From contig NZ_KK073768.1 of NCBI RefSeq assembly GCF_000582685.1, positions 748,509 to 812,508 of the forward strand: a stretch of 64,000 nt of DNA. Direction: 5' to 3'. Position numbers and translations under genes: made by a program. The notes under the pieces are model-generated. The model ran no database searches. It worked only from the letters and a program-made list of their open reading frames with translations, and was not told the DNA's origin. Positions 27,063 to 36,800 of the stretch are shown here, piece by piece; positions within the stretch are counted from its first letter, which is position 1, and every line of letters begins with the position of its first letter. Origin of the DNA: [Scytonema hofmanni] UTEX 2349. GTDB taxonomy: Bacteria > Cyanobacteriota > Cyanobacteriia > Cyanobacteriales > Nostocaceae.

Positions 27063-27683
27063 ATGGTACAAGACTGGAAGAATGAGATAATTTTCCCTAT
27101 CATTCTGAATCTCTCAGTTATACTCTCTCAAGTCAACCTTATACCTCACCCTTTTATGTTTGAATATCCTGAACTTCCGACAACTTTTCCCCTTGGTGCC
27201 ATTTTGTTTGATTTTTTATTTTTATTGGTTGCTATACCCATAGAAGGGTATGTTTTGAATGTTAGGTTAAGATTTGACAAAAAAACTAGCATTTTTTATG
27301 CCATCTGTATCAATCTGTTTACTGCTGTGATTGGTTGGATAAGTTTTTTCTTTATCGAGCCAGTTTTACCAGTTAATTTAAAATCACAACTAATCAGTTA
27401 TGTCTTTTTTAATCAATATAATGTCCAGTCCTTAATGATTTTGGTTGCTTTTATAATTTTTTTCACGACTTTCTTGCTGAAATACTTTCTATTAAAGCTT
27501 GTTTTGCTATCACTAGCTGAACCAATAAAAAATGAATTAGAACTTCAAGCATATCCACGTCGTAACTTCCGGCGTGCTAACAAGGCTAAATTGCAGAATA
27601 CAAATTTAGTGACTACTATACTAATAGCGAATTCACTTAGCTATACTGCAATTGTGATAATTTTGTTGATTCGCTCTAGATAA
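27063..27683 (+). CDS. fraC: filament integrity protein FraC
   Basis: 206 residues from ATG 27063. The longer frame from 26976 begins in repeat sequence and is rejected. A membrane protein with about four to five hydrophobic segments (IIFPIILNLSVILSQVNL, FPLGAILFDFLFLLVAIPI, IFYAICINLFTAVIGWISFFF, MILVAFIIFFTTFLLKYF, LVTTILIANSLSYTAIVIILL). The assignment rests on its position directly before FraD- and FraE-like genes, the fraC-fraD-fraE order known from Anabaena. FraC is needed for septal junctions, long filaments and diazotrophic growth. Confidence 0.8.
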   Translation: MVQDWKNEIIFPIILNLSVILSQVNLIPHPFMFEYPELPTTFPLGAILFDFLFLLVAIPIEGYVLNVRLRFDKKTSIFYAICINLFTAVIGWISFFFIEPVLPVNLKSQLISYVFFNQYNVQSLMILVAFIIFFTTFLLKYFLLKLVLLSLAEPIKNELELQAYPRRNFRRANKAKLQNTNLVTTILIANSLSYTAIVIILLIRSR

Positions 27684-27816
27684 ATGTAAAATTAAATCAT
27701 TAAGTCAAAAATGTTGAATGTCAAATAAATCAAGTTTGTTTATGTTCAACTATTACTTGTTTACTTAAAGAGTAAGTAAAAATAAAATTTACCAGAGTAA
27801 TTAAGAGGAGTGAAAT

Positions 27817-28848
27817 ATGAATTTCTTGTTTTTAAAAGATTTATTTGGCGTATTTAAATTTCTCGAAGATATTTATGGGCGAATAAGAAGATTATTGGTT
27901 CCACCGAAAGCCTACTCTTGGCAAACATTAATTTATTTGAGTATTTTTTCTTGGTTTGCCTCATCTTTGGCTGTAGGTTATGTAAGAGATATAATTTCAT
28001 TTTTCGGCTGGTTATTTTTAATTGCTGGAACATCTTGGTATACCACTGATGATCCTTTAAGAATTCCCGGTACTTTTATGCCAGTAGGGGCAGTATTAAC
28101 GGGATTTTTAGTGAGTGTTTTTGCTTTTGGACAAGGGGAAGATGTAATTACACCACGAACAATCGTGCTTTGGCCAACCATTTCAGCACTAATTACAGCA
28201 ATTCCCGAATTTTTTGAAGGAAGTGGTACTGATGTGCAAACACAAATTCCTAAGCCAGAAATCCGGCAAAAACTAATAGTCATGGTTGCCAGTTGTATGA
28301 TACTAAGTTGCTGGATTCAGTTTTACTTTGTTATGGATAATTGGTTAACACAATATCCCAGTTTGCAAGCAAATGATTTTAAGAAAAGTACATTTGTGAT
28401 TAGAACAGAATCCCCAGATAAAATACCGACAAATGGTGTGTTGATTATCAATAAACTTCAGCCATTAGTAGAAGAACAAGTAGGTGGAAGACCTTGGTCG
28501 GAAGTAGAAAGATGGTTAATAAATGCGGATCAACAAGTAGGAAATTTGGGTAGACGAGTTATAGAAAGAAATTTAGCAAAATATGAAGAGAAAGAATTGT
28601 GGGTTGTTAGACCGCGTGTAGTTAATACAAAATCTGGGTATACATTAGATTTGTTAAGTATCTGGACAGGTCCAAGTTCCAACCCACGCGGATTTTATGT
28701 GAAAAAGTCTTGTAAGGTTGAGCCAGTCGCAGCACCAACAAACTCAAACATCGCCAATGTGAGCAAACCAGATAAAGCCACCGTAGCAGAAATTGACTGC
28801 GATCGCGTTCCTAAATTTATTGCCGGCTCACCTCCAGCGCAGCAGTAA
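27817..28848 (+). CDS. fraD: filament integrity protein FraD (septal junction)
   Basis: 343 residues, equal to the Anabaena FraD length as I recall it. Five membrane segments occupy the first 170 residues (YSWQTLIYLSIFSWFASSL to LIVMVASCMILSCWIQFYFV); the C-terminal 170 residues are soluble and should lie in the periplasm at the septum. A good ribosome site (GAGGAG) precedes ATG 27817. FraD is a known part of the cell-cell septal junction, required for its normal plug module and for molecular exchange between cells. It lies 133 bp after fraC; fraE follows after a repeat-filled spacer. Confidence 0.85.
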   Translation: MNFLFLKDLFGVFKFLEDIYGRIRRLLVPPKAYSWQTLIYLSIFSWFASSLAVGYVRDIISFFGWLFLIAGTSWYTTDDPLRIPGTFMPVGAVLTGFLVSVFAFGQGEDVITPRTIVLWPTISALITAIPEFFEGSGTDVQTQIPKPEIRQKLIVMVASCMILSCWIQFYFVMDNWLTQYPSLQANDFKKSTFVIRTESPDKIPTNGVLIINKLQPLVEEQVGGRPWSEVERWLINADQQVGNLGRRVIERNLAKYEEKELWVVRPRVVNTKSGYTLDLLSIWTGPSSNPRGFYVKKSCKVEPVAAPTNSNIANVSKPDKATVAEIDCDRVPKFIAGSPPAQQ

Positions 28849-28852
28849 ATAA

Positions 28853-29007
28853 GACAGGGGGACAAGGGGACAAGGGGACAAGGGGACAAGGGGGACAAGG
28901 GGGACAAGGGGGACAAGGGGGAAAGTCAGTAATATTTTTTGTTAAGTAACAACCAACACCTAACAACTAACAACTAACAACCAACACCTAACAACTAACA
29001 ACTAAAT
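28853..29007. repeat. two tandem-repeat arrays filling the fraD-fraE spacer
   Basis: GGGGACAA repeats (28855-28921, 8- to 9-bp period, about 8 copies) are followed by AACTAAC/AACACC repeats (28950-29005, 7-bp period). Together they occupy nearly the whole 163-bp gap. Confidence 0.9.
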
Positions 29008-29011
29008 AGTT

Positions 29012-29791
29012 ATGAATTTGGGCAGAATTTTTGTGCTAGCAACGAATGTGTTTCGGGAAGTGGTACGCGATCGCATTCTGTATATTATCGGTTTTTATAC
29101 GGTAATAGTGTCCGTTGCCATCCGCTTACTTCCGGAATTTGCTGCTTCGACAGAAGATAAAATGTTTTTAGACTTTGGTCTAGCAGTGATGAATATCCTC
29201 GGCTTAATTGTTGCCGTATTTGTGGGTACAGGACTAGTTAACAAAGAAATTGAGAAACGCACTATTTTAGTGTTAATTACCAAACCAGTCAGTCATAGTG
29301 AATTTATTACTGGTAAATATTTCGGGTTATTAACAGTACTAGCTACACTTGTTGCAGCTATGACGGCGATTTTTCTAGGATTTTTGCAGTTGGGTGATGT
29401 TCCTCATTCCACACCAAGTATTTTAATTGCTGTGGTTTTTCTATTTTTGCAACTAGCTTTAATTACTGCTGTAGCTATTGCCTTAGGTGTGTTTACTAGT
29501 TCCCTGTTAGCAACTGCTTTAACATTTGCAGTGTATTTAATCGGGAACATTACTCAAGATTTAGTAAAACTTGGTCGTTTGGGAAATAATAAGAGTATTG
29601 AAAGCCTCACTCAAGGATTGTATCTGCTCTTGCCTGATTTATCTCGATTAGATTTAAAAAATGATGCTGTTTATGGTGTTGCAGCGCTACCGGACTCAAT
29701 GGCACTAATTACGAATGCTGGTTATGCCTTGCTTTACAGTGTCATTTTGTTAGCGATCGCTATCTTTATCTTTTCCCGACGTGAGTTTTAA
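29012..29791 (+). CDS. fraE: ABC-2 type permease FraE
   Basis: 259 residues with six membrane segments and an ABC-2 permease layout (NVFREVVRDRILYIIGFYTVIV at the start, TGLVNKEIEKRTILVLITKPVSHSEFITGKYFGLLTVLA typical of the family). It follows fraC-fraD in the known fra order. In Anabaena FraE is needed for filament integrity and heterocyst maturation. No ATPase partner gene is adjacent. No ribosome site is visible before the ATG, since the leader is repeat DNA. Confidence 0.85.
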   Translation: MNLGRIFVLATNVFREVVRDRILYIIGFYTVIVSVAIRLLPEFAASTEDKMFLDFGLAVMNILGLIVAVFVGTGLVNKEIEKRTILVLITKPVSHSEFITGKYFGLLTVLATLVAAMTAIFLGFLQLGDVPHSTPSILIAVVFLFLQLALITAVAIALGVFTSSLLATALTFAVYLIGNITQDLVKLGRLGNNKSIESLTQGLYLLLPDLSRLDLKNDAVYGVAALPDSMALITNAGYALLYSVILLAIAIFIFSRREF

Positions 29792-29863
29792 TTATTAGTT
29801 ATTAGTCATTAGTTATGAGTCAAAAATACGACAATAAGAAATGACTAATCACTTCATCACTCA

Positions 29864-30520
29864 TTAACAAAACATGATTTGAGGGTATTGAATCGTTCCA
29901 TCAGGCATAACAGCATCCCATAGCTTGGCATGAATCAAGTTTGCCTCCCAAAGGTTCGCTCCACTTAAGTTTGCCTCAGTTAAGTTTGCACTAGTTAGAT
30001 CTGCACTGCTTAAATTGGCTTTCTTTAAATTAGCTTCGAGCAAAATCGCACCACATAGCTTTGCTCCCACTAAATTTGCTCTCATTAAGTTGGCTTCAAT
30101 TAATGATGCTTCAATCAAGTTAGCTTCAGTCAAATTTGCTTCGCTCAAATCTGCACCGCACAACGATGCTCCCCAAAGCTTACTTTTTGTTAAATTTACT
30201 CTCCACAAAAAAGCACAACACAAATTAGCTCGCGTTAAATCAGCATTTTTCAAATTAGCCTCACATAATGAAGCTTCATATAAATAAGCTGACTGCAAAT
30301 TGGCTCCGCTTAAATTTGCACCACTAAGATTTGCCCCAACAAGCACAGATCCACTCAAATTTGCCCCACTTAAATCTGCTCCTATCAAATTAATTCCACT
30401 TAAGTCAACTGCCCTAAGGTCGATTCCACTCAAGTCACATCCACTAAAATCTTCTCGTTGAAAAGACTTTTGTGTAATTTGACTTAGAATGAATTCTTGT
30501 TTATCAGCATAATTTATCAT
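29864..30520 (-). CDS. pentapeptide-repeat protein
   Basis: 218 residues. After a 25-residue head, A(N/D)Lxx repeats run almost to the end (for example GADLSGANLSGSVLVGANLSG, then LTEANLIEASLIEANL), enough for a four-sided right-handed beta-helix of seven to eight turns. No signal peptide or membrane segment, so cytoplasmic or thylakoid-lumen export is not indicated. Such proteins can be structural scaffolds or, rarely, gyrase-protecting DNA mimics; nothing here distinguishes these. Confidence 0.85.
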   Translation of the reverse strand: MINYADKQEFILSQITQKSFQREDFSGCDLSGIDLRAVDLSGINLIGADLSGANLSGSVLVGANLSGANLSGANLQSAYLYEASLCEANLKNADLTRANLCCAFLWRVNLTKSKLWGASLCGADLSEANLTEANLIEASLIEANLMRANLVGAKLCGAILLEANLKKANLSSADLTSANLTEANLSGANLWEANLIHAKLWDAVMPDGTIQYPQIMFC

Positions 30521-30842
30521 AGTCTTTACCTCTGGGTGTCAGTTATATCAACAGTTCGTAATGATAGTTACTGTATATTGAGGTTACACCGCAGAAGTAT
30601 ATAAGCTGAGGAAAGAATCGAGAAAATATGGAGAAAATATCGGGAAGAAATCGGGAAGATACCTGCAAATGCCTTCTACAACTAGTTTCAAAAAGAAAAA
30701 AAGCTGACATAAGTCAGCAAAGATTGATAATGTAAAAAAAATGTAATACTTAACAGCTACGATCAATTTCAGATTGATCCCCAAGAATAACCCATTGTAC
30801 AACAAAGGAATGAAAATCTCTTGTTCCCCCTATCTCCTATCT
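30521..30842. other. intergenic region, no supported gene
   Basis: 322 bp between two leftward genes. A hairpin (AAGCTGACATAAGTCAGC) near 30702-30718, with an A-run to its left, could terminate a leftward transcript, such as that of the OmpR-type regulator. A 73-codon frame at 30584 is hydrophobic but lacks a ribosome site and is not called. Confidence 0.4.
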
Positions 30843-31520
30843 TCAAGACAATTGCTTCAAACGATATCCTAAACCATGAACCGTTTCGATGAAATCTTCC
30901 GGAGCGGCTACAGTTCTAAGTTTATGACGCAAACTTTTAACATGAGCCTTAACAGTATCTTCTTCCGGTGAACTTTCACTTTTCCACAGACTATCAATAA
31001 TTACAGCACGACTGAGGACGCGACGACCATTGCGAAGTAATAGTTCCAACAAACTAAATTCTTTAGGGGTTAACTGCAAAGGCACATCCAAATAAGTGAC
31101 TTCATAGGTACTAGGATTGAGAAGCAACTTCCCCCATGTCAAAATAGGTGGAGAAGTTGAACTTCCTCGACGTAATAGAGCGCGGATGCGAGCTAATAAC
31201 TCTTGCAAATCAAAAGGTTTAACCACATAGTCATCCGCTCCCGCGTCTAAGCCATTAACTTTATCTGTACTGGTGTCACGAGCCGTTAGCATCAAAATTG
31301 GTAGAGAATAACCGTGATGACGTAAGCGTTGACAAAGACTGATCCCATCTAATCTAGGAAGCATCACATCTAACAAAATCAAATCGTAGGCGATCGCCTT
31401 AACCTGATCCCAAGCGAACTCCCCATCCTTGACTACATCTACCACATAGAGTTGGTCAGTTAGAGCTTCTAAAAGCGCTTCTGCCAAACGCGCATTGTCT
31501 TCAACAAGTAGAATTCGCAT
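30843..31520 (-). CDS. OmpR-family response regulator
   Basis: 225 residues: receiver domain with LILLDVMLPRLDG (phospho-acceptor Asp near 51), MLTARD and VVKPFDLQELLARI, then a winged-helix DNA-binding domain ending RHKLRTVAAPEDFIETVHGLGYRLKQLS. A DNA-binding transcription regulator. It is divergent from the CHASE3 histidine kinase starting at 31610, with 89 bp between them, so the two are likely partners sharing a control region. Confidence 0.93.
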   Translation of the reverse strand: MRILLVEDNARLAEALLEALTDQLYVVDVVKDGEFAWDQVKAIAYDLILLDVMLPRLDGISLCQRLRHHGYSLPILMLTARDTSTDKVNGLDAGADDYVVKPFDLQELLARIRALLRRGSSTSPPILTWGKLLLNPSTYEVTYLDVPLQLTPKEFSLLELLLRNGRRVLSRAVIIDSLWKSESSPEEDTVKAHVKSLRHKLRTVAAPEDFIETVHGLGYRLKQLS

Positions 31521-31609
31521 ATTAATTTAAAATGAACCTTAATAGATGTGACATAAATCACTAAACGATATTAACCATCATCAAATTTTTTATCATACAA
31601 GCATTGCAT

Positions 31610-33748
31610 ATGAAATGGTCATTGGAAAGAAAAATTATTGCTGTCGGGTTTGGATTGGCAATGTTGATTATTGGAATTGTTAACATTATTTCATATCAAA
31701 ATACAGATAAATTATTCGCTAGGGAAAGACAATTAGAATATTCCTACGAAGTCATACAAAAAGTTAGAGATGTACTAAATACACTGGAAAATGCTGAAAA
31801 AGCTAGGCGCAGTTACATTGCTACGGGAAATAAGTTTTATGAAGAAACATACAACACGGCAATTCAAACTATTGAAGCTAAATTAACAGATGCTCAACGC
31901 GCTACTACCAATAATCCCACACAACAGCAGAGACTAAATATCATCAAACCTTTGATTGCCCAGAGAGTAAGTTTGCTCAAGCAGTCTATTGACTCTTACA
32001 AACGAGATAAATCTAACACAGCAATTCAATTAGCACTGACAGATAAAAATCTGAAAGTTCAAGACCAAATATGGCAATTGATTAGCGAAATTGACAAAGA
32101 AGAGCAATCATTAGTACAGCAACACCAAACTCGTTCCGATGCAAGTTTTCGGTTCACAATCGTCGTAAACATCACTGGTTATTGGATTAGCTTTGCTTTA
32201 CTCTTTATAGTATATTCATTATTGCATCGACAAATTAGCACTCGCCAACAATTAGAAGATACTTTACGAGAAAGTCAACAACGATACCGAAATTTATTTG
32301 AAGTTAATCCTCATCCTTTATGGGTTTATGACTTAGAAAATTTAAGTTTTTTAGCTGTTAACGAAGTAGCTATCAAACAGTATGGATACTCACAAAGCGA
32401 ATTTCTATCTATGACAATTAAAGATATTCGTCCCCCAGAAGAAGTACCTGCCCTTCTTGATAGAATTCCTCGGCTACGTTGGGCAGATAAACGATTCGCA
32501 ACGAGAAGACATAAAAAGCGGGATGGAACAGAAATTGATGTAGAAATTACCTCTCACGAATTAACATTTAAAGGACGACCTGCTAGATTAGTATTAGCAC
32601 GCGATATTACTCAACAAAAGCAAGCACAGGAGGCACTAGCTACCAGCGAAGAAAAGTTTCGCCAAATTGCAGAAAATATTCATGAAATTTTTTGGATGAG
32701 GGATGCTGAGGTAGACATAGTATTATATGTTAATCCGGCTTATGAAAAAATTTGGGGACGCACTTGTGAAAGTTTGTATATAAATCCCCAATCATTTCTA
32801 GATGCTGTTCATCCAGAAGATAAAGCTCGTGTGATTGCTAATCTTGAGAACAACATTAAAAAAGAATTTGAGATTGAATACCGCATCGTGCGTCCAGATG
32901 ATTCGGTACGCTGGGTTTGGGAACACAGTTTCCCCATTAAAAATGGCTTAGGAAAGATTTATCGTCGAGCCGTAGTTACACAAGATATCACTGAACGAAA
33001 GCAAGCGGAAGAAGTTCAGCGAAATTTAGAAAAAGAACTAGAATTAAATGAACTGAAAATTCGTTTTTTTTCAATGGTTTCTCATGAGTTTCGCACTCCT
33101 TTAAGTACTATTTTAATTTCGGCGCAACTTTTAGAGAATTCTAATAAAGAATGGTCAGAAGAGAAAAAGCTGAAAAATCTTCATCGCATTCAATCTTCCG
33201 CGAAAACCATGACACAATTGTTAACAGATATTCTGACCTTAACGAGGGCAGAAGCTGGTAAATTAGAATTTAGACCGCAACCTTTAGATTTAGAAGATTT
33301 TTGCTTTTCCTTATTAGAAGAAATCAAGTTTAGTACTCGCGCTGAAAAAGACATAGTTTTTGTCAGCCAATGTTCTCAAAGAATCGCTTGGATGGATGAA
33401 AGAATGTTGCGTTCGATTGTGACTAATTTGGTTGATAATGCCATCAAGTATTCTCCAGATGATAGCAAAATCTATTTCACATTGGCGACTGAATCAGGAC
33501 AAGCTATTTTTCAGATACAAGACCAAGGAATTGGAATTTGCCAAGAAGAAGAAGAACAACTTTATCAAGCTTTCCAACGAGGGGAAAATGTTGGTGATGT
33601 GACTGGAACTGGTTTAGGACTAGCTGTGGTAAAAAAATGTGTGGAACTACACGGTGGTAGCATCAAGTCAGAAAGTAAAGTGGGGGTTGGTACTACTTTT
33701 ACTGTCAGAATTCCTTGGAAGAGTGATTTGGGGGAAGTTAAGCGCTGA
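31610..33748 (+). CDS. CHASE3-PAS-PAS sensor histidine kinase
   Basis: 712 residues from ATG 31610; a TTG two codons earlier is less likely. Membrane anchor (IIAVGFGLAMLIIGIVNII), CHASE3 extracytoplasmic sensor (about 30-180; LENAEKARRSYIATGNKFY is typical), second membrane segment (ITGYWISFALLFIVYSLL), two PAS domains, then HisKA with the phospho-His in MVSHEFRTPLS (about residue 491) and an ATPase domain with NLVDNAIKYSP, DQGIGI and GTGLGLAVV. An intact membrane sensor kinase, probably signalling to the divergent OmpR-type regulator. Confidence 0.92.
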   Translation: MKWSLERKIIAVGFGLAMLIIGIVNIISYQNTDKLFARERQLEYSYEVIQKVRDVLNTLENAEKARRSYIATGNKFYEETYNTAIQTIEAKLTDAQRATTNNPTQQQRLNIIKPLIAQRVSLLKQSIDSYKRDKSNTAIQLALTDKNLKVQDQIWQLISEIDKEEQSLVQQHQTRSDASFRFTIVVNITGYWISFALLFIVYSLLHRQISTRQQLEDTLRESQQRYRNLFEVNPHPLWVYDLENLSFLAVNEVAIKQYGYSQSEFLSMTIKDIRPPEEVPALLDRIPRLRWADKRFATRRHKKRDGTEIDVEITSHELTFKGRPARLVLARDITQQKQAQEALATSEEKFRQIAENIHEIFWMRDAEVDIVLYVNPAYEKIWGRTCESLYINPQSFLDAVHPEDKARVIANLENNIKKEFEIEYRIVRPDDSVRWVWEHSFPIKNGLGKIYRRAVVTQDITERKQAEEVQRNLEKELELNELKIRFFSMVSHEFRTPLSTILISAQLLENSNKEWSEEKKLKNLHRIQSSAKTMTQLLTDILTLTRAEAGKLEFRPQPLDLEDFCFSLLEEIKFSTRAEKDIVFVSQCSQRIAWMDERMLRSIVTNLVDNAIKYSPDDSKIYFTLATESGQAIFQIQDQGIGICQEEEEQLYQAFQRGENVGDVTGTGLGLAVVKKCVELHGGSIKSESKVGVGTTFTVRIPWKSDLGEVKR

Positions 33749-33893
33749 AGCGCTTACTACGTAATCATAATTCGTCAAAAATTTTTATGCACATAAGTGC
33801 GATCGCCCGAAGCGGTATCTCCAGAATAGATTACGCTAAATGTAGGATAATATTGGACAAAAAATTCCCACTCATATCATTTAACCCCTAAAA

Positions 33894-36800
33894 ATGCAAG
33901 ATAAGGAATTGGACTCCCAGCTGAGAAGCGATCGCTCTACATCCCCAGATTATCAGCAAGAGGATATCTTTCCTGGCAATGGGGAAATGAGTCTGATGAT
34001 GCGGACTCTCGATTGGTCAGTTACACCAATCGGTTCTGTTAAGCATTGGTGTCAGAGTTTGCGTACTTCTGTAAGTATTTGCTTATCCTCTCGATTCCCA
34101 ATGCTGATATTGTGGGGATCGGAATTTGCCATGCTTTATAATGATGCTTACCGTCTTCTTCTGGGGACGACTAAACATCCGCAAGCTTTGGGTCAACCAG
34201 CACAGGAGTCTTGGTCGGAAATATGGGATATCATCGGACCGATGCTCGAAGATGTAAGGATTACAGGCAATGCTACTTGGTCTGAGGATCAGTTACTCTT
34301 AATAGAGCGCAATGGTTATCTTGAGGAATGCTACTTCACTTTTTCTTATAGTCCCATCCGTAATGAAACAGGTGGTATAGGTGGCGTTTTTAATACTGTT
34401 ACCGAAACAACTCAGCGAGTTTTGAGCGAACGACGGTTACGTACTCTACGAGAGTTAGCCGCAAAAACTTCCCAAGCGAAGACTGTTGAGTCTGCTTGCG
34501 AACTGAGTATGGAAACTTTAGCTGATAATGCCGCTGATATTCCCTTTGCTTTAATTTATTTGCTGGATGAGACAGGTAAACAAGCTCAGTTGATCAAATC
34601 AGTGGGATTAGCACCTCCAGAAATAGCAAGTCAAGAAAGTTTAGATTTATTGTCAGATGATACACACAACTTCCCCTTAGTAAAAGTTGTCCAGACAGGT
34701 CAGCCTGAACGGGTAGATAATTGGGGTGCTTCTAGTTATGCAGACTTAGCTGAGTCGGCATTAATATTACCAATAACCCAAGCAAACCAGAATTTGACCG
34801 CAGGTTTACTGGTAGTTGGAATCAATCCGCGACGTGCTTTAGATGAACAGTATAGCGGTTTTTTTCAATTGATTGCAGGTAATGTGGGAGGTGCGATCGC
34901 TAATGCTCGTGCCTATGAAACCGAACGAAAACGAGCGCAAGTCCTAGCTGAGTTAGATCGGGCAAAAACGACTTTTTTTAGTAATATTAGCCATGAGTTT
35001 CGCACGCCCCTAACGCTAATTATCTCACCTTTAGAGGAAATGTTGCGCGATCGCGCAACACAATTTGCGCCACAAGACCAAGAACAATTGCAATTAATCC
35101 ATCGCAACTCACAGCGCTTGCTGAAATTGGTCAACAGTCTCCTAGATTTCTCACGCATTGAAGCAGGACGAGTCCAAGCTGTATATGAACCAATTGATTT
35201 GGCTAGCTTTACTGCCGAACTCGCTAGCTTGTTTCGCTCAGTAATTGAAGCAGCGGGTATGCGCTTAATTGTACAATGTCCACCCCTACTGTCAACGGTG
35301 TACGTAGACCGTCAAATGTGGGAAAAAATTGTGCTTAATTTGCTCTCCAACGCCTTTAAGTTTACCTTCCAAGGAGAGATAACCGTAACATTGCGCGATT
35401 ACCAAAATCACGTCGAGTTAGAAATAAGTGATACCGGCACAGGCATCCCCGAAGAAGAAATACCCCGTTTATTTGAGCGTTTCCACCGAGTAGAGGGTGC
35501 GAAGGGACGTAGTTTTGAAGGGTCTGGAATTGGTCTATCGTTAGTCCAAGAATTAGTCAAACTACACGCCGGCATCATCAGCGTCAGTAGCATTGTTGAC
35601 CAGGGAACCAGCTTTTTAGTATCTATTCCCACAGGATATGCTCACTTACCAAGGGTTAACATTGGTGCAATTAATACATTACCATCAACCGCAGTCGGGG
35701 CTACCTCCTATGTTGAAGAAGCTTTGCGGTGGTTGCCAGCAGAAACTCAGGAAACACAGATTAATCTCAATATTGAGAATTCTCCAACAGTAAAAATGGC
35801 GCAAACTTCTGGGGAAAAGAAACCCGACAAAGTTATGACGCCTATGCTTAGGGGAAATGGATTTTCAGACAATAATCTGGCAACTAACTTGCCAATTCCC
35901 CGTATTCTCCTCGCCGATGACAATGCAGATGTACGCGATTATGTCAAGCGTCTGCTTCACAAAAATTATCAAGTAGAAGCCGTAGAGGATGGATTAGCTG
36001 CCGCTTCCGCGATTCGGCAGCAGCCTTTTGATTTAGTTTTAACTGATATTATGATGCCAGGACTCGATGGTTTCGAGTTGTTGCGGCAACTGCGCGAAGA
36101 TCCACTCACCAAAGAGATACCGATCATCTTGCTATCTGCCCGTGCTGGGGAAGAATCCCGAATTGAGGGGTTAGAATTTGGCGCTGACGATTACTTAGTT
36201 AAACCTTTCTCTGGGCGTGAACTGCGATCGCGTGTCGATTCTACCATAAAATTGAGCAGAATGCGCCAGAACATGAAGCAAGTGCTGCAAGATGCCAACG
36301 AGCATCTGAGCAACGTTCTGGAAAACATGACAGATGCTTTTGTTGCTCTGGATCGCGAATGGCGGATCACTTATGTGAACCAACAGACAGCAAGACTGAA
36401 TAATATGCAGCCAGAGGAAATTATTGGCAAAACCCACTGGGAAATGTGGTCTTGGTCAGTTGGCACAATAATTGAGCAAAAATATCGTCAAGCAATGAAA
36501 GAGCAGACTCCGGTACATTTTGAGGTACTGTACGAACCATTAATGAAGTGGTTGGAGATTCATGCTTATCCATCAGAAGAGGGAATGGGTATTTATTTCC
36601 GCGATATTACTAATCGCAAAACTGCGGAAACATCATTGCAAAATGCTCTGCAAAGGTTAAATTTTCATGTAGAAAACTCGCCTTTGGCAGTAGTTGAGTG
36701 GGATCATGAATTTCGTGTCTCTCGTTGGTCGCCGGAAGCTGAACGAATTTTTGGCTGGCAAGCATCAGAAGTAATCGGTAAGAATTTCCAAGATTGGCAG

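Noticed and set aside
26766..27103. Minus-strand frames rich in AHCPLPI/CPMP repeats
   Set aside because: They are translations of the GGGCAATG array; a 7-bp unit with no stop in these frames gives long spurious repeats.
30584..30805. 73-codon hydrophobic minus-strand frame
   Set aside because: No ribosome site; hydrophobicity is explained by T-rich sequence, and it overlaps a terminator-like hairpin.
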